This document shows, one piece after another, positions 19,206 through 29,738 of a DNA stretch of 64,000 nt. The first letter of the stretch is position 1, and every line of letters begins with the position of its first letter. Made by a program: the position numbers and the translations under genes. Source of the DNA: Flavobacteriaceae bacterium. GTDB lineage: Bacteria; Bacteroidota; Bacteroidia; Flavobacteriales; Flavobacteriaceae. Under the pieces are notes generated by a model. The model saw nothing but the letters and a program-made list of their open reading frames with translations, searched no databases and was not told where the DNA came from. The DNA lies in the NCBI GenBank assembly GCA_013214065.1, contig JABSPK010000015.1:1-64000 (forward strand), written 5' to 3'.

Positions 19206-20318
19206 ATGAAGTACAAAACAAGAAAAAAGGCATTGTTGTTATTGGAAGATGGTACCATCTTCTACGGTAAAGCAGTTGGGGATCATGAAGGAACCGCTTT
19301 TGGCGAAGTGTGTTTCAATACCGGTATGACCGGTTATCAAGAGATTTTCACCGATCCTTCCTATTTCGGGCAATTGATGGTCATGACCAACGCCCATATC
19401 GGAAACTACGGTACGAACAATGATGAAGTCGAATCGGATTCGGTCAAGATTGCCGGGCTGATCTGTAAGAACTTCAGCTACGAGTACTCACGGCCGAACG
19501 CCGATGCCAGCTTGTTGGAATTTTTGGAAACGAACGGGCTTTTCGCCATTTCCGATGTCGATACCAGGGCCTTGGTCGCCTATATCCGTGACAACGGCGC
19601 CATGAATGCCGTCATCTCTACCCGTATCGATGAAGTCGATGCCCTTAAGGCCGAACTGAAGAAAGTGCCCAGTATGGAAGGCTTGGAGCTGGCCTCGAAA
19701 GTATCGACCAAGGAGCCTTATTTCTACGGTGATGAAAAAGCCAAATTCAAGATATCGGCGCTCGATATCGGGATTAAAAAGAACATCCTCAGAAATTTGG
19801 CCAAGCGCGATGCGTATATCAAGGTGTTCCCATACGATGCTTCAAAAGAAGATATGGAAGCATGGAACCCTGACGGCTATTTTATTTCGAACGGTCCCGG
19901 GGATCCAGAACCCCTGACCGCGGCCATATCGACCACCAAAGAGATCTTGAAAGACAGCAAACCCCTATTCGGAATCTGCCTGGGCCACCAAGTATTGGCC
20001 TTGGCCAATGGGGTGTCGACCTTTAAAATGCACCATGGGCATCGGGGGATCAACCATCCGATATTGAATTTGATGACCGGCAAGGGCGAGATTACCTCCC
20101 AAAACCACGGTTTTGCCATTAACCGTGAAGAGACCGAGGCGAATCCCGACCTTGAGATCACCCATACCCATTTGAACGACCACACCGTGGCCGGGATCAA
20201 GATGAAATACAAGAACGTCTTTTCGGTACAGTACCATCCTGAGGCAAGTCCGGGGCCGCACGATGCCGATTACCTTTTCGATCAATTCTTTGAGGCGATA
20301 AAGGCCAGTAGCAACTAA
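19206..20318 (+). CDS. carA: carbamoyl-phosphate synthase small subunit
   Basis: CarA, 370 residues, the glutaminase subunit that feeds ammonia to CarB for carbamoyl phosphate, used for pyrimidines and arginine. The N-terminal domain starts KALLLLEDGTIFYGKAVGD and has FNTGMTGYQEIFTDPSYFGQ. The class I glutamine amidotransferase domain has the catalytic Cys in GICLGHQVLALANG (about residue 258) and the His/Glu pair in YHPEASPGPHD (about 344 and 346). The start at 19206 is an ATG directly after a TTG. carB is not adjacent. The gene follows the rplQ terminator, so it needs its own promoter, which I could not place with confidence. Confidence 0.98.
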   Translation: MKYKTRKKALLLLEDGTIFYGKAVGDHEGTAFGEVCFNTGMTGYQEIFTDPSYFGQLMVMTNAHIGNYGTNNDEVESDSVKIAGLICKNFSYEYSRPNADASLLEFLETNGLFAISDVDTRALVAYIRDNGAMNAVISTRIDEVDALKAELKKVPSMEGLELASKVSTKEPYFYGDEKAKFKISALDIGIKKNILRNLAKRDAYIKVFPYDASKEDMEAWNPDGYFISNGPGDPEPLTAAISTTKEILKDSKPLFGICLGHQVLALANGVSTFKMHHGHRGINHPILNLMTGKGEITSQNHGFAINREETEANPDLEITHTHLNDHTVAGIKMKYKNVFSVQYHPEASPGPHDADYLFDQFFEAIKASSN

Positions 20319-20417
20319 AACGTTGTAGTTTATTTTTTGGTTATTTCATTGAATTTAGGGCGGTTATAAAGCGATATCCTTCTGCTACCTTTTGTATCTT
20401 CGTCGAATTAAATTTGA

Positions 20418-21725
<1,308 letters not shown>

Positions 21726-21746
21726 TAACCGAAAATTAGCAATAAG

Positions 21747-21779
21747 AAAGCCTTTCTTCCCCAAGAAAGGCTTTTTTTT
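21747..21779. terminator. intrinsic terminator after eno
   Basis: AAAGCCTTTCTT (21747-21758) pairs with AAGAAAGGCTTT (21763-21774) around a CCCC loop, followed by more T, giving eight T in a row. It lies 22 bases after the eno stop codon. Confidence 0.95.
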
Positions 21780-21826
21780 GACGAACATTAGACCTAACTT
21801 AAGCCGACCTAGTTTCCTCAAGTACT

Positions 21827-23362
21827 ATGAACAACTTTTTGTTTGCCGCCGCCGAGAACGATGCCATTCCGAATTGCAAAGCAGGGGGTATGGGCGATGT
21901 GGTACGTGACGTACCGAGACAGATTTCCGATCGGGGCGATAAGGTCCATGTGGTCGTACCATCCTATGGAAGATTGCACCAAGACGGCCTGTTCAAGACC
22001 AAATTGAATTTCAATTTACGGGGCCAGATCTATGTGGCCGAGTTGTATGAGGTGCGTCCGAAGAAAGAGTTCCCGAATATCCATCATTACGTCATCCATC
22101 ATCCTGAGATCGAGGCTGGTGGCATTGCCCATATCTACCACGACGATCCCGAAGAGCCTTTTTATACCGATGCGATCAAGTACATCATATTCTGTACCGC
22201 GGTGGCCGAAGCCATCAAGAAGGGCAGTTTCGGAAAGCTCGATGTGGTACATCTGCACGATTGGCATTCGAGCCTGCTGTTGTTCTTGAGGAAATTCCAC
22301 GCCGATTATACCCACCTGAAAGAGATCCGTTTCGTTTACAGCATCCATAACTTGGCCATCCAAGGGATCCGGCCCTTTTCCGATAACTACTCCTCGGTGC
22401 GAAATTGGTTCCCTGAAATCCCTTTCGATACTGAAATATTGAAAGATTACCGGTATCAAGATTGCATCAACCTGATGGCGGTCGGTATCCGTTTGGCCGA
22501 TGCGGTACATACGGTGTCACCCTCCTACAAAGAAGATGTGATGCAACCCAGTTCACCGCCCGAGTTCATCGGCGGGGAGGGGTTGGAAACCGACTTGCGT
22601 AATGCCGACAATGAAGGTCGCTTGATCGGAATATTGAACGGTTGCAATTACGCGAACATCAATGTCGAGGCCAAGGGGTTCATTTATCGCAACACGGTGA
22701 AGGCACTGTTTCGTTGGTTGCAAGAAGAATCGAAGAAATACAAGGCCGATTTCTTGGCCCATACGGGCGAAAAGGTCATGGAGTTGGTCGATAACCGCCC
22801 TAAGTTCATCGCGTCAAGTGTGGCCCGTTTGACCGAACAGAAATTTTATTTTTTCAAACGTTCGCCCGAAGCGTTCACGGCCATCCTCGAAAAATTGGAG
22901 AAAGTGGGCGGAATCTTCATGTTGTTGGGGACCGGCGCCCCTGAATACGAGGAATTGTTTCGCGATTTGAGCTACAAACACCGGAACTTCATTTTTACCA
23001 ACGGCCAGTCGGAAAGCCTAATCGATTCCATTTACCTGGAGTCGGACCTTTATTTCATGCCCAGTCTTTTCGAACCTTGCGGGATCAGTCAGATGTTGGC
23101 CATGCGAAACGGCAACCCCTGCTTGGTGCACCACACCGGTGGTCTCAAGGACACCGTGACCCATATGAAAACCGGCTTCGCCTTCGATGGGGCAACTTAC
23201 GAAGAAAAGATAACGAACATGCTTTCTACCATGGATGCCGCTTTGGAGATTTTTGAAAATGACCCTACTACTTGGAAGAAAATCAAGGCCAATGCGAAAC
23301 GCATGCGGTTTACCTGGAAAAAGTCAGTGGACACCTACTACGATCAGTTGTATTTGTTGTAA
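21827..23362 (+). CDS. glgA: glycogen/starch synthase (GT5 family)
   Basis: A 511-residue glycosyltransferase with a GT-B fold. The N-terminal nucleotide-sugar motif reads CKAGGMGDVVRDVPRQ, a KxGG variant of the glycogen synthase signature. It is followed by VVVPSYGRL, VVHLHDWHSS and VYSIHNLAIQGI, the typical GT5 sequence. The C-terminal domain has FIASSVARLTEQKFYFFKR, GAPEYEELF and FMPSLFEPCGISQMLAMRNG, carrying the catalytic Glu region and the acceptor loop. It should transfer glucose from ADP-glucose (or UDP-glucose) to glycogen. No other glycogen genes are next to it: the gene sits between the eno terminator and gltA. The substrate nucleotide is not decided by the sequence. Confidence 0.88.
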   Translation: MNNFLFAAAENDAIPNCKAGGMGDVVRDVPRQISDRGDKVHVVVPSYGRLHQDGLFKTKLNFNLRGQIYVAELYEVRPKKEFPNIHHYVIHHPEIEAGGIAHIYHDDPEEPFYTDAIKYIIFCTAVAEAIKKGSFGKLDVVHLHDWHSSLLLFLRKFHADYTHLKEIRFVYSIHNLAIQGIRPFSDNYSSVRNWFPEIPFDTEILKDYRYQDCINLMAVGIRLADAVHTVSPSYKEDVMQPSSPPEFIGGEGLETDLRNADNEGRLIGILNGCNYANINVEAKGFIYRNTVKALFRWLQEESKKYKADFLAHTGEKVMELVDNRPKFIASSVARLTEQKFYFFKRSPEAFTAILEKLEKVGGIFMLLGTGAPEYEELFRDLSYKHRNFIFTNGQSESLIDSIYLESDLYFMPSLFEPCGISQMLAMRNGNPCLVHHTGGLKDTVTHMKTGFAFDGATYEEKITNMLSTMDAALEIFENDPTTWKKIKANAKRMRFTWKKSVDTYYDQLYLL

Positions 23363-23417
23363 GATTGATACGCTTTATCGACTATTGTTAAGAATACTCC
23401 AAAATGAGGGGGATTAA

Positions 23418-23448
23418 TTGTTAATGCCTTGGCTTTTTCTTAAATTTA
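23418..23448 (+). promoter_or_regulatory. candidate gltA promoter
   Basis: TTG at 23418-23420 and TAAATTTA at 23441-23448 are 20 bp apart, one mismatch from TAnnTTTG. The start codon of gltA lies 33 bases further on. Confidence 0.5.
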
Positions 23449-23480
23449 ACATCTTTTCAAAACCACATTAAAATAGATAC

Positions 23481-24767
23481 ATGTCGAGTACCGCAACACT
23501 GGAATTTGAGGGTAAAAAATATGAATTTCCCGTCATCAAGGGATCTGAAAACGAGCTGGCCATAGACATCAAAACGATGCGGGGTGCCAGTGGAATGGTG
23601 ACCATCGATCCCGGTTACAAGAACACCGGATCATGTGAGAGCGCCATTACGTTTTTGGACGGTGAAAAGGGAATTCTAAGATACCGCGGCTACTCCATCG
23701 AGGATTTGGCCGAAAAGGCTGATTTTTTGGAAGTAGCCTACCTTTTGATTTTCGGGGAACTTCCAAATGAAGAGCAACTCCAAAAATTCGATAGTGATAT
23801 CAAGGCGGAATCGCATGTCGATGAGGAAATGAAAAAGATTTTGGACGGATTCCCGAAATCCGCCCATCCTATGGGGGTCCTCTCTTCGTTGACCAGTGCG
23901 CTTGTCGCGTTCAACCCTACTTCGGTTGACGTTTCATCAGATGAAGCCATGTACAGTTCCATCGTGAGGATCATGGCGAAATTTCCCGTATTAGTCGCAT
24001 GGACCATGCGCAAGAAAATGGGCCTTCCCCTGGATTATGGTGATGATAGTCTCGAATATGTAGAGAATATCCATAAGATGATGTTCAAGCGCCCGAATAA
24101 GGAATACGAAAAAAACAAGGTCATTATCGATGCTTTGGACAAGCTGTTGATCTTGCATGCCGACCATGAGCAGAATTGTTCGACTTCGACCGTCCGCATC
24201 GTTGGATCGTCTCACGCCGGGCTTTTCGCTTCGCTTTCAGCAGGGATTTCCGCTTTGTGGGGGCCACTTCACGGGGGAGCCAATCAAGCCGTGCTTGAAA
24301 TGTTGGAAGCCATCCAAGAAGATGGAGGTGATACCAAGAAATATATGGGCAAGGCAAAAGATAAAAGTGATCCCTTCCGTTTGATGGGCTTTGGCCACCG
24401 GGTATACAAAAACTTCGATCCACGGGCTAGGATCATTAAAAAGGCAGCTGATGAGGTATTGGGTGATCTCGGAATCGAAGATCCGATTTTGGACATCGCC
24501 AAAGGTCTTGAGCAAGAAGCCTTGGAAGACCAGTATTTCGTAGATCGAAAGCTATATCCAAACGTTGATTTCTACTCGGGGATCATCTACCGTGCCATGG
24601 GTATCCCAGTCGATATGTTCACAGTGATGTTCGCTTTAGGCCGTTTGCCCGGATGGATCGCCCAATGGCGCGAAATGCGATTAAGGGGGGAACCGATCGG
24701 ACGTCCAAGACAGATTTATATCGGTGAGACCCATCGTGATTTCCCTGAATTGAAAGATCGTCAATAG
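23481..24767 (+). CDS. gltA: citrate synthase
   Basis: Citrate synthase, 428 residues, type II hexameric length, condensing oxaloacetate with acetyl-CoA at entry to the TCA cycle. Family landmarks are GYKNTGSCESAITFLDGEKG, LRYRGYSIEDLAEKADFLEV, LHADHEQNCSTSTVRIVGSS (catalytic His), LWGPLHGGANQAVLEML, MGFGHRVYKNFDPRA (catalytic His) and VDFYSGIIYRAMGIP (near the catalytic Asp). It has its own predicted promoter and is followed by two pentein-fold enzymes on the same strand. Confidence 0.98.
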   Translation: MSSTATLEFEGKKYEFPVIKGSENELAIDIKTMRGASGMVTIDPGYKNTGSCESAITFLDGEKGILRYRGYSIEDLAEKADFLEVAYLLIFGELPNEEQLQKFDSDIKAESHVDEEMKKILDGFPKSAHPMGVLSSLTSALVAFNPTSVDVSSDEAMYSSIVRIMAKFPVLVAWTMRKKMGLPLDYGDDSLEYVENIHKMMFKRPNKEYEKNKVIIDALDKLLILHADHEQNCSTSTVRIVGSSHAGLFASLSAGISALWGPLHGGANQAVLEMLEAIQEDGGDTKKYMGKAKDKSDPFRLMGFGHRVYKNFDPRARIIKKAADEVLGDLGIEDPILDIAKGLEQEALEDQYFVDRKLYPNVDFYSGIIYRAMGIPVDMFTVMFALGRLPGWIAQWREMRLRGEPIGRPRQIYIGETHRDFPELKDRQ

Positions 24768-24841
24768 TAACCGCATTGTTCTACGCCGTCCATTTTCAAA
24801 TGATGATCATGGACGTGCTATAGCACCCAATTTTTCGTTCG

Positions 24842-25756
24842 ATGTTAAAACTCCACGTAGTCGATGAAACCTCAAGGCTAAAAGCGGTGGTCTTAGGTAC
24901 CGCCGAAAGCTGCGGTCCGACACCGACGGCCGAGGAAGCTTACGACCCAAAGTCCTTAGAACATATTCTTGCAGGTACCTATCCTAATGAAGAAGACATG
25001 GTGGCCGAAATGGAGGCTTTTGCCCAAGTTTTCAAAAAATACGGGGTGACGGTGTACCGTCCTTCGGTCATAGAGAACTGCAATCAGATTTTTTCGAGGG
25101 ATATCGCCTTCGTTATTGAGGATAAACTATTTCATTCCAATATCCTTCCCGATCGGGAAAAGGAATTCGATGCGATCCACCATGTTCTCGAGCAGTTACC
25201 GGCCGATCAAATCGTTAGGCCTCCTGAAGAAGTTCATATAGAAGGAGGGGATGTCATGCCATGGCACGATTATATTTTCGTGGGCACCTATACCGCACCC
25301 GACTATCCGGATTATATCACCGCAAGGACCAATAAGGCGGCCGTAGCCTTTTTACAGGAACAATTCCCGGATAAAACGGTCAAATCCTTTGAGTTGCGAA
25401 AATCGAATACCGATGCCAAGGCCAATGCGCTGCATTTGGATTGTTGTTTCCAACCTATTGGTACCGACAAGGCGATTTTACATAAAAATGGCTTTTTGGT
25501 CGAAGAAGAATACCAATGGCTCGTCGATTTTTTCGGACCGGCCAACGTCTTCGAAATCAGTGCTGATGAGATGTACAACATGTTCAGTAACGTATTTTCA
25601 ATTGCGCCCGATGTGGTCGTTTCAGAACGTGGGTTCACCCGCTTGAACGATTGGGTGCGCGCCCAAGGGATTACCGTAGAGGAAATCCCGTATGCTGAAA
25701 TTGCCAAACAAGAAGGCTTGCTACGCTGCAGTACCCTTCCGTTGCTAAGAGAATAA
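24842..25756 (+). CDS. pentein-fold amidinohydrolase/amidinotransferase, DDAH-like
   Basis: A 304-residue enzyme of the pentein (guanidine-modifying) superfamily, which includes arginine deiminase, dimethylargininase and amidinotransferases. The family triad is visible: Glu/Asp in HIEGGDVMPW, His in NALHLDCCFQPIG, and the nucleophile Cys near the C terminus in GLLRCSTLPLLRE. SRDIAFVIEDKL in the N-terminal half fits the substrate-binding region. It starts 74 bp after gltA, and the related gene at 25767 follows by 10 bp, so the two probably form an operon. The exact substrate (arginine, methylarginine or another guanidine) cannot be decided from sequence. Confidence 0.85.
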   Translation: MLKLHVVDETSRLKAVVLGTAESCGPTPTAEEAYDPKSLEHILAGTYPNEEDMVAEMEAFAQVFKKYGVTVYRPSVIENCNQIFSRDIAFVIEDKLFHSNILPDREKEFDAIHHVLEQLPADQIVRPPEEVHIEGGDVMPWHDYIFVGTYTAPDYPDYITARTNKAAVAFLQEQFPDKTVKSFELRKSNTDAKANALHLDCCFQPIGTDKAILHKNGFLVEEEYQWLVDFFGPANVFEISADEMYNMFSNVFSIAPDVVVSERGFTRLNDWVRAQGITVEEIPYAEIAKQEGLLRCSTLPLLRE

Positions 25757-25766
25757 GGAATACCCC

Positions 25767-26693
25767 ATGCAAATAACCGATACCATTTTGATGATCCGTC
25801 CGGTGGCGTTTCGAATGAACGAGCAGACCGCGGTGAACAATTATTTTCAGGAGAATCCTGAATTGACCGCTAATGAGATCAATACCAAGGCCCAGAATGA
25901 ATTCGATGGGTTTGTTGAAATCCTAAGGGACCATGGGGTCAAGGTCATCGTCATCGATGATACTTTAGATCCCGACACCCCTGATTCCATTTTTCCGAAC
26001 AACTGGATATCGTTCCATCGCAGTGGCACCGTAGTCGTCTATCCGATGTTCGCCGAAAATCGCAGAAAAGAACGGAGGGAAGATATTTTCGATGTACTGG
26101 AGGCCGAGGGTTTCAAAATCAAGAATGTTTTGGATTATACCGCGGCAGAAGCGGAAAACGTTTTTTTGGAAGGTACCGGCAGTATTCTCAAAGACCGTGT
26201 CAACCAAAAGGCATACTGTGCCTTGTCGGAAAGGGCCCATGAATCCCTATTTATCGAGTTCTGTGAGGATTTCGATTGCTTTCCGGTAATCTTCACCGCC
26301 AACCAGACCGTAGAAGGTGAGCGCAAGGCCATTTACCATACCAATGTGATGATGGCCATGGCCGAAACCTTTGCCGTTATTTGCTTGGATGCCATTGATG
26401 ATCGAAAGGAACGTGAGGGTGTCATCAAACACCTAAAAGAGGATGAAAAGGAAATCATCGCGATTTCCGAAGCGCAGATGCATGCCTTCGCAGGTAACAT
26501 GCTTCAGGTCATCGGAGCCAATGATCAACGGTATATGGTTATGAGCACGCAGGCCTACAATAGCTTGAAACCGGAACAACTCACCGCGATCAAAAAACAT
26601 TGTGAGATCATCCACAGCTCCTTGGATACCATTGAAACCTGTGGGGGTGGATCGGCACGTTGTATGATGGCCGAGGTGTTTTTACCCCGCTGA
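25767..26693 (+). CDS. ctlX: CtlX-type citrulline utilisation hydrolase
   Basis: A 308-residue pentein-fold protein resembling the family called citrulline utilisation hydrolase CtlX. The N terminus reads TDTILMIRPVAFRMNEQTAV. PNNWISFHRSGTVVVYPMFA follows, then the acidic catalytic residue in FLEGTGSILKDR, His in IYHTNVMMAM, and the nucleophile Cys in GGGSARCMMAEVFLP close to the C terminus. The pairing with the upstream DDAH-like enzyme suggests a two-enzyme route for arginine or citrulline breakdown. The gene ends 2 bases before a convergent minus-strand gene and no terminator is seen between them. The family assignment is from memory of the motif pattern. Confidence 0.8.
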   Translation: MQITDTILMIRPVAFRMNEQTAVNNYFQENPELTANEINTKAQNEFDGFVEILRDHGVKVIVIDDTLDPDTPDSIFPNNWISFHRSGTVVVYPMFAENRRKERREDIFDVLEAEGFKIKNVLDYTAAEAENVFLEGTGSILKDRVNQKAYCALSERAHESLFIEFCEDFDCFPVIFTANQTVEGERKAIYHTNVMMAMAETFAVICLDAIDDRKEREGVIKHLKEDEKEIIAISEAQMHAFAGNMLQVIGANDQRYMVMSTQAYNSLKPEQLTAIKKHCEIIHSSLDTIETCGGGSARCMMAEVFLPR

Positions 26694-26695
26694 TC

Positions 26696-28210
26696 CTATT
26701 CCTCAGCGACCGTAAACTCCCGAATGGTCTGGTTGGGCTCCATAATCGTATAGCCTTTCCAAAATTCCGGGTCATAACTGGGCATGTACGTAGCCTCGAT
26801 CGACTTGTCGATTTTAGCCGCTTTATACTGTTCGGCATCGATCAAGGTATTTTCGTATACCACCAATTCCCATTTGTTCGTATTGGCCATTCGAAAATCG
26901 ATGTTCAATGAAAGTTCGTTCTGTTTGCGGCGTCCTTTGACGTTTTTGTTTTTCTCGATGACTTTCAAGGGCCGATCAAGACGGAACCAACGACCAAAAT
27001 TGAAGTCGGCGAATTTTATGGCATAGCGTCCATTTCCGAGCTTGGCGAACTGCATGCTGCCCTTGTACAAGGTTTCGCGATAGAAAATCCCCAACAATCG
27101 AAAATTGCGTAGGTTTTTCAAGTTTTCGAAATCAATTCGCATAACCGCAAAATCTTCGATGTTGATAAACAACCTTCCTTTGAAATCGGCCCCTCCCTTC
27201 GGTTCGAAATCCACTACATAAACCCCTGAATCATCGATTTCGGCATAACCTTTGAGTTCGAATCGGTATTTACGCGATTTGTCGACCACATCCATTTTGG
27301 TGTCCTCTTCATAAAACACCTCGCCCAATAATTCCTTGAAGATCCACTTCTGGGAGTCTGCCAATCCAGAGGTGGTGTCCCGCTGTATCTCCTTTTCAAC
27401 GATCTCTGCCTGTTCTTGGGTCGCTTCATCGGTCTCCATGTCTTCCAAAATTTCATCGACCTGGACTTTTTGACTGAAGATTCCCGATTTGATCTTCAAA
27501 TAAGAATCGGGCTTGATGTTCTTTTTGAAAACGGTCTCCATGCGTTCACCGAGTTCTTCGAAAGAGCCAATGTCTTTTTTGTCATAAAGTTCGGCTGCCC
27601 TAAGCACATTTACTTTATACTCGTTGTCGTTTTGGTAGAAATCCCCAAAGGTTTCGGTATAGTGGTGCGAGTTTTTTGGGATGGCACCGGCAATGCTGTC
27701 GATCAAGGCTTTGTCTATTTCCTCAATAGTCGATTTCTCGAAACCGAAATCTACTTTTTGAATGTTCCCGAAAACCGATTGCCTTAGAAAATACCGTTGT
27801 TTTATCGGCTCATTGTTAATGTTGCCAGGAAGTCGCTCCTTCATTTTGGAGACGATATCTTCGACCGAAAGTTCTTTGTCGAAAAGGTAAACCCCGCTCA
27901 ATTCAATGGCCCTCGGACGCAATAAAACGATACTGTCTTGTAATTGTTCAAGTGTAAACCCTTGCTTGGCATAACCCATACTGGAAATGTAAACCGAATC
28001 AATCGCTGTCGGACTTGTGTCAAGTGTGAAGCTGAACCGTCCTTCCTCATTGGTAATTACCCCTTTGTTTTCACCATATTGAATGGTTGCATACGGAATC
28101 CCCTTTTTCGTTTTGGCATCAAGCAATTGACTGCTGAATTCTTGTGCTGCCAAGAAAAATGGGAAAAGACCCAAACATAAGGTGCATAGGTTACGGTAAA
28201 TGTTTTGCAT
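26696..28210 (-). CDS. secreted protein with carboxypeptidase-like regulatory domain
   Basis: A 504-residue exported protein: signal peptide about 1-22 ending FFLAAQ, then a carboxypeptidase-like regulatory (CarboxypepD_reg) domain (about 23-100) with LLDAKTKKGIPYATIQYGE and GVITNEEGRFSF. The rest lacks a catalytic motif that I know. A beta-rich C-terminal part (VYVVDFEPKGGADFKGRLFI, RIDFENLKNLRNF, FRLDRPLKVIEK) resembles the outer-membrane-associated domain found with this regulatory domain in many flavobacterial proteins. It may be an outer-membrane or surface protein; the function is unknown. Next to it lie the SDR/DUF1648 genes on the same strand, 103 bp upstream. Confidence 0.75.
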   Translation of the reverse strand: MQNIYRNLCTLCLGLFPFFLAAQEFSSQLLDAKTKKGIPYATIQYGENKGVITNEEGRFSFTLDTSPTAIDSVYISSMGYAKQGFTLEQLQDSIVLLRPRAIELSGVYLFDKELSVEDIVSKMKERLPGNINNEPIKQRYFLRQSVFGNIQKVDFGFEKSTIEEIDKALIDSIAGAIPKNSHHYTETFGDFYQNDNEYKVNVLRAAELYDKKDIGSFEELGERMETVFKKNIKPDSYLKIKSGIFSQKVQVDEILEDMETDEATQEQAEIVEKEIQRDTTSGLADSQKWIFKELLGEVFYEEDTKMDVVDKSRKYRFELKGYAEIDDSGVYVVDFEPKGGADFKGRLFINIEDFAVMRIDFENLKNLRNFRLLGIFYRETLYKGSMQFAKLGNGRYAIKFADFNFGRWFRLDRPLKVIEKNKNVKGRRKQNELSLNIDFRMANTNKWELVVYENTLIDAEQYKAAKIDKSIEATYMPSYDPEFWKGYTIMEPNQTIREFTVAEE

Positions 28211-28313
28211 GTATTCTGATTTACGTGTTTGTATTAGTGACGTTGTTTTTTGGTGAATGGTTGCTCGATAAGACGAATAATTGACGGTTTTGTTTCAACA
28301 GTCATGCCATGAT

Positions 28314-29738
28314 CTAGGTTTCGGCGATGTTTTTGATCATCCCTCCGAAAATGAAATAATGAAAGGGGAGCACACTATACCAATAGAGTCTCCCTTTAAG
28401 ACCCCTTGGGCGAAAAGTAGCGGTTTGGTGTAAAACACCTTGTCTGTCGATCCTGAACTCTAGCCAGGCTTCACCTGGTAACCGCATTTCTGCGAAGAGA
28501 AGGAGTCGTTTGGCTTTTTTATCGGCCAGTAGTACCCGCCAAAAATCTAAGGAATCCCCTGCAAAAATCTTATCCGGGTGGGTACGCCCCCGGCGAAGGC
28601 CCGGACCTCCGTTCAATTTGTCGAGTACCCCTCTTATTTTCCAAAGGAAACTACCGTAATACCATCCGGTTTCACCTCCGATTTTCCAAATGTTGTCCAA
28701 TGCGCGTTGTTCATCGGTCAAGCGGATCCTTTGTTTGTCTTTCAATACCCCATATCGCGGTACTTGGATGTAGCGCTCGAGGTTGTTGTTGAAATGTCCG
28801 CTGACCATGCTGTCTTTCCAACTACTAATGACCGAATTCTGTGCGATTCGCTTAAAGGCCATTTGAATAGCTTCACGGTAAGAGTGGGGTTTTAAACAGA
28901 GCAATCGCTGAAGTCGGTCGTCTTCGGCTACGACTTCTATCTTCATGCTGTCGACTAAATTCAAGGCCAGTTTGTATGAAGTGGACGTTACGAAGTAGAG
29001 CCAATAGGAAGATAGTTTTGGTGTCATCACCGGAACCGTGAAAATCCAGTTCTTGAAACCCCTGACTTCGGCATATTGTTGTAGCATTTGTTTATAGGTT
29101 AAGACATCGGTGCCTGCGATATCGTAGGTTTCGTCAAAAGTGGCTTTATTGCCGATGACACCCAACAGATAGTTTATGACATCGCGGATAGCAATGGGTT
29201 GGGATCGGGTCAATACCCACTTTGGGGTGACCATGACCGGAAGCTTTTCACAGAGATCCCTGATGATTTCGAAAGACGAACTCCCTGATCCGACAATGAT
29301 CCCCGCTCTAAGGCTAGTCAAGGCAAAATCGCCCTTTGAAAGGATTTGTTCGACGTTCTTGCGTGACCAGAGGTGTTTTGAAAGATTCTTATCGTTGACG
29401 ATGCCTCCCAAATAGACTACTTGTTTGATTTGGGTCCCTTTCAAATGGGTGATGAAGTTTTGGGCTGCTTGGGCTTCCAGCGCATCGAAATCCTTGGTTG
29501 AGACGGTCATCAAATGAATCAAGAAAAATGCGACTTCGATATCCTTTGGCAGGCTATCCGGTTTTGGCGGCTCCAAAAAGTCGATTTCTATGATGCTGAC
29601 CTTTTTCTTCGTTTCCGGGTCAATGGACAGTCGTTTTTCATCACGTACCACACACACCACTTCGTGACCTTGATCCAATAGTTTGGGCAGCAAACGCATC
29701 CCGATATAGCCGTTGGCCCCTGTCAGTGCGATTTTCAT
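28314..29738 (-). CDS. SDR-family NAD(P)-binding protein with C-terminal DUF2867
   Basis: A 474-residue protein. The N-terminal half is an atypical short-chain dehydrogenase/reductase with the nucleotide-binding motif TGANGYIGMRLLPKLL at residues about 6-21 and VVYLGGIVND where NAD-binding nucleoside-diphosphate-sugar epimerases have their conserved Gly. The C-terminal part (about 310-470) has FWRVLLADKKAKRLLLFAEM, GEAWLEFRIDRQG and RGLKGRLYWYSVLPFHYFIF, matching the lipid-binding-like DUF2867 domain. Its start codon overlaps the upstream DUF1648 gene by 4 bases, so they are co-translated. The reaction is not known. Confidence 0.85.
   Translation of the reverse strand: MKIALTGANGYIGMRLLPKLLDQGHEVVCVVRDEKRLSIDPETKKKVSIIEIDFLEPPKPDSLPKDIEVAFFLIHLMTVSTKDFDALEAQAAQNFITHLKGTQIKQVVYLGGIVNDKNLSKHLWSRKNVEQILSKGDFALTSLRAGIIVGSGSSSFEIIRDLCEKLPVMVTPKWVLTRSQPIAIRDVINYLLGVIGNKATFDETYDIAGTDVLTYKQMLQQYAEVRGFKNWIFTVPVMTPKLSSYWLYFVTSTSYKLALNLVDSMKIEVVAEDDRLQRLLCLKPHSYREAIQMAFKRIAQNSVISSWKDSMVSGHFNNNLERYIQVPRYGVLKDKQRIRLTDEQRALDNIWKIGGETGWYYGSFLWKIRGVLDKLNGGPGLRRGRTHPDKIFAGDSLDFWRVLLADKKAKRLLLFAEMRLPGEAWLEFRIDRQGVLHQTATFRPRGLKGRLYWYSVLPFHYFIFGGMIKNIAET

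Noticed and set aside
20386-20402. eno promoter (TACCTTTTG or TATCTTCG)
   Set aside because: Neither has a TTG at the right distance and both deviate from consensus, so I did not annotate it as a feature.
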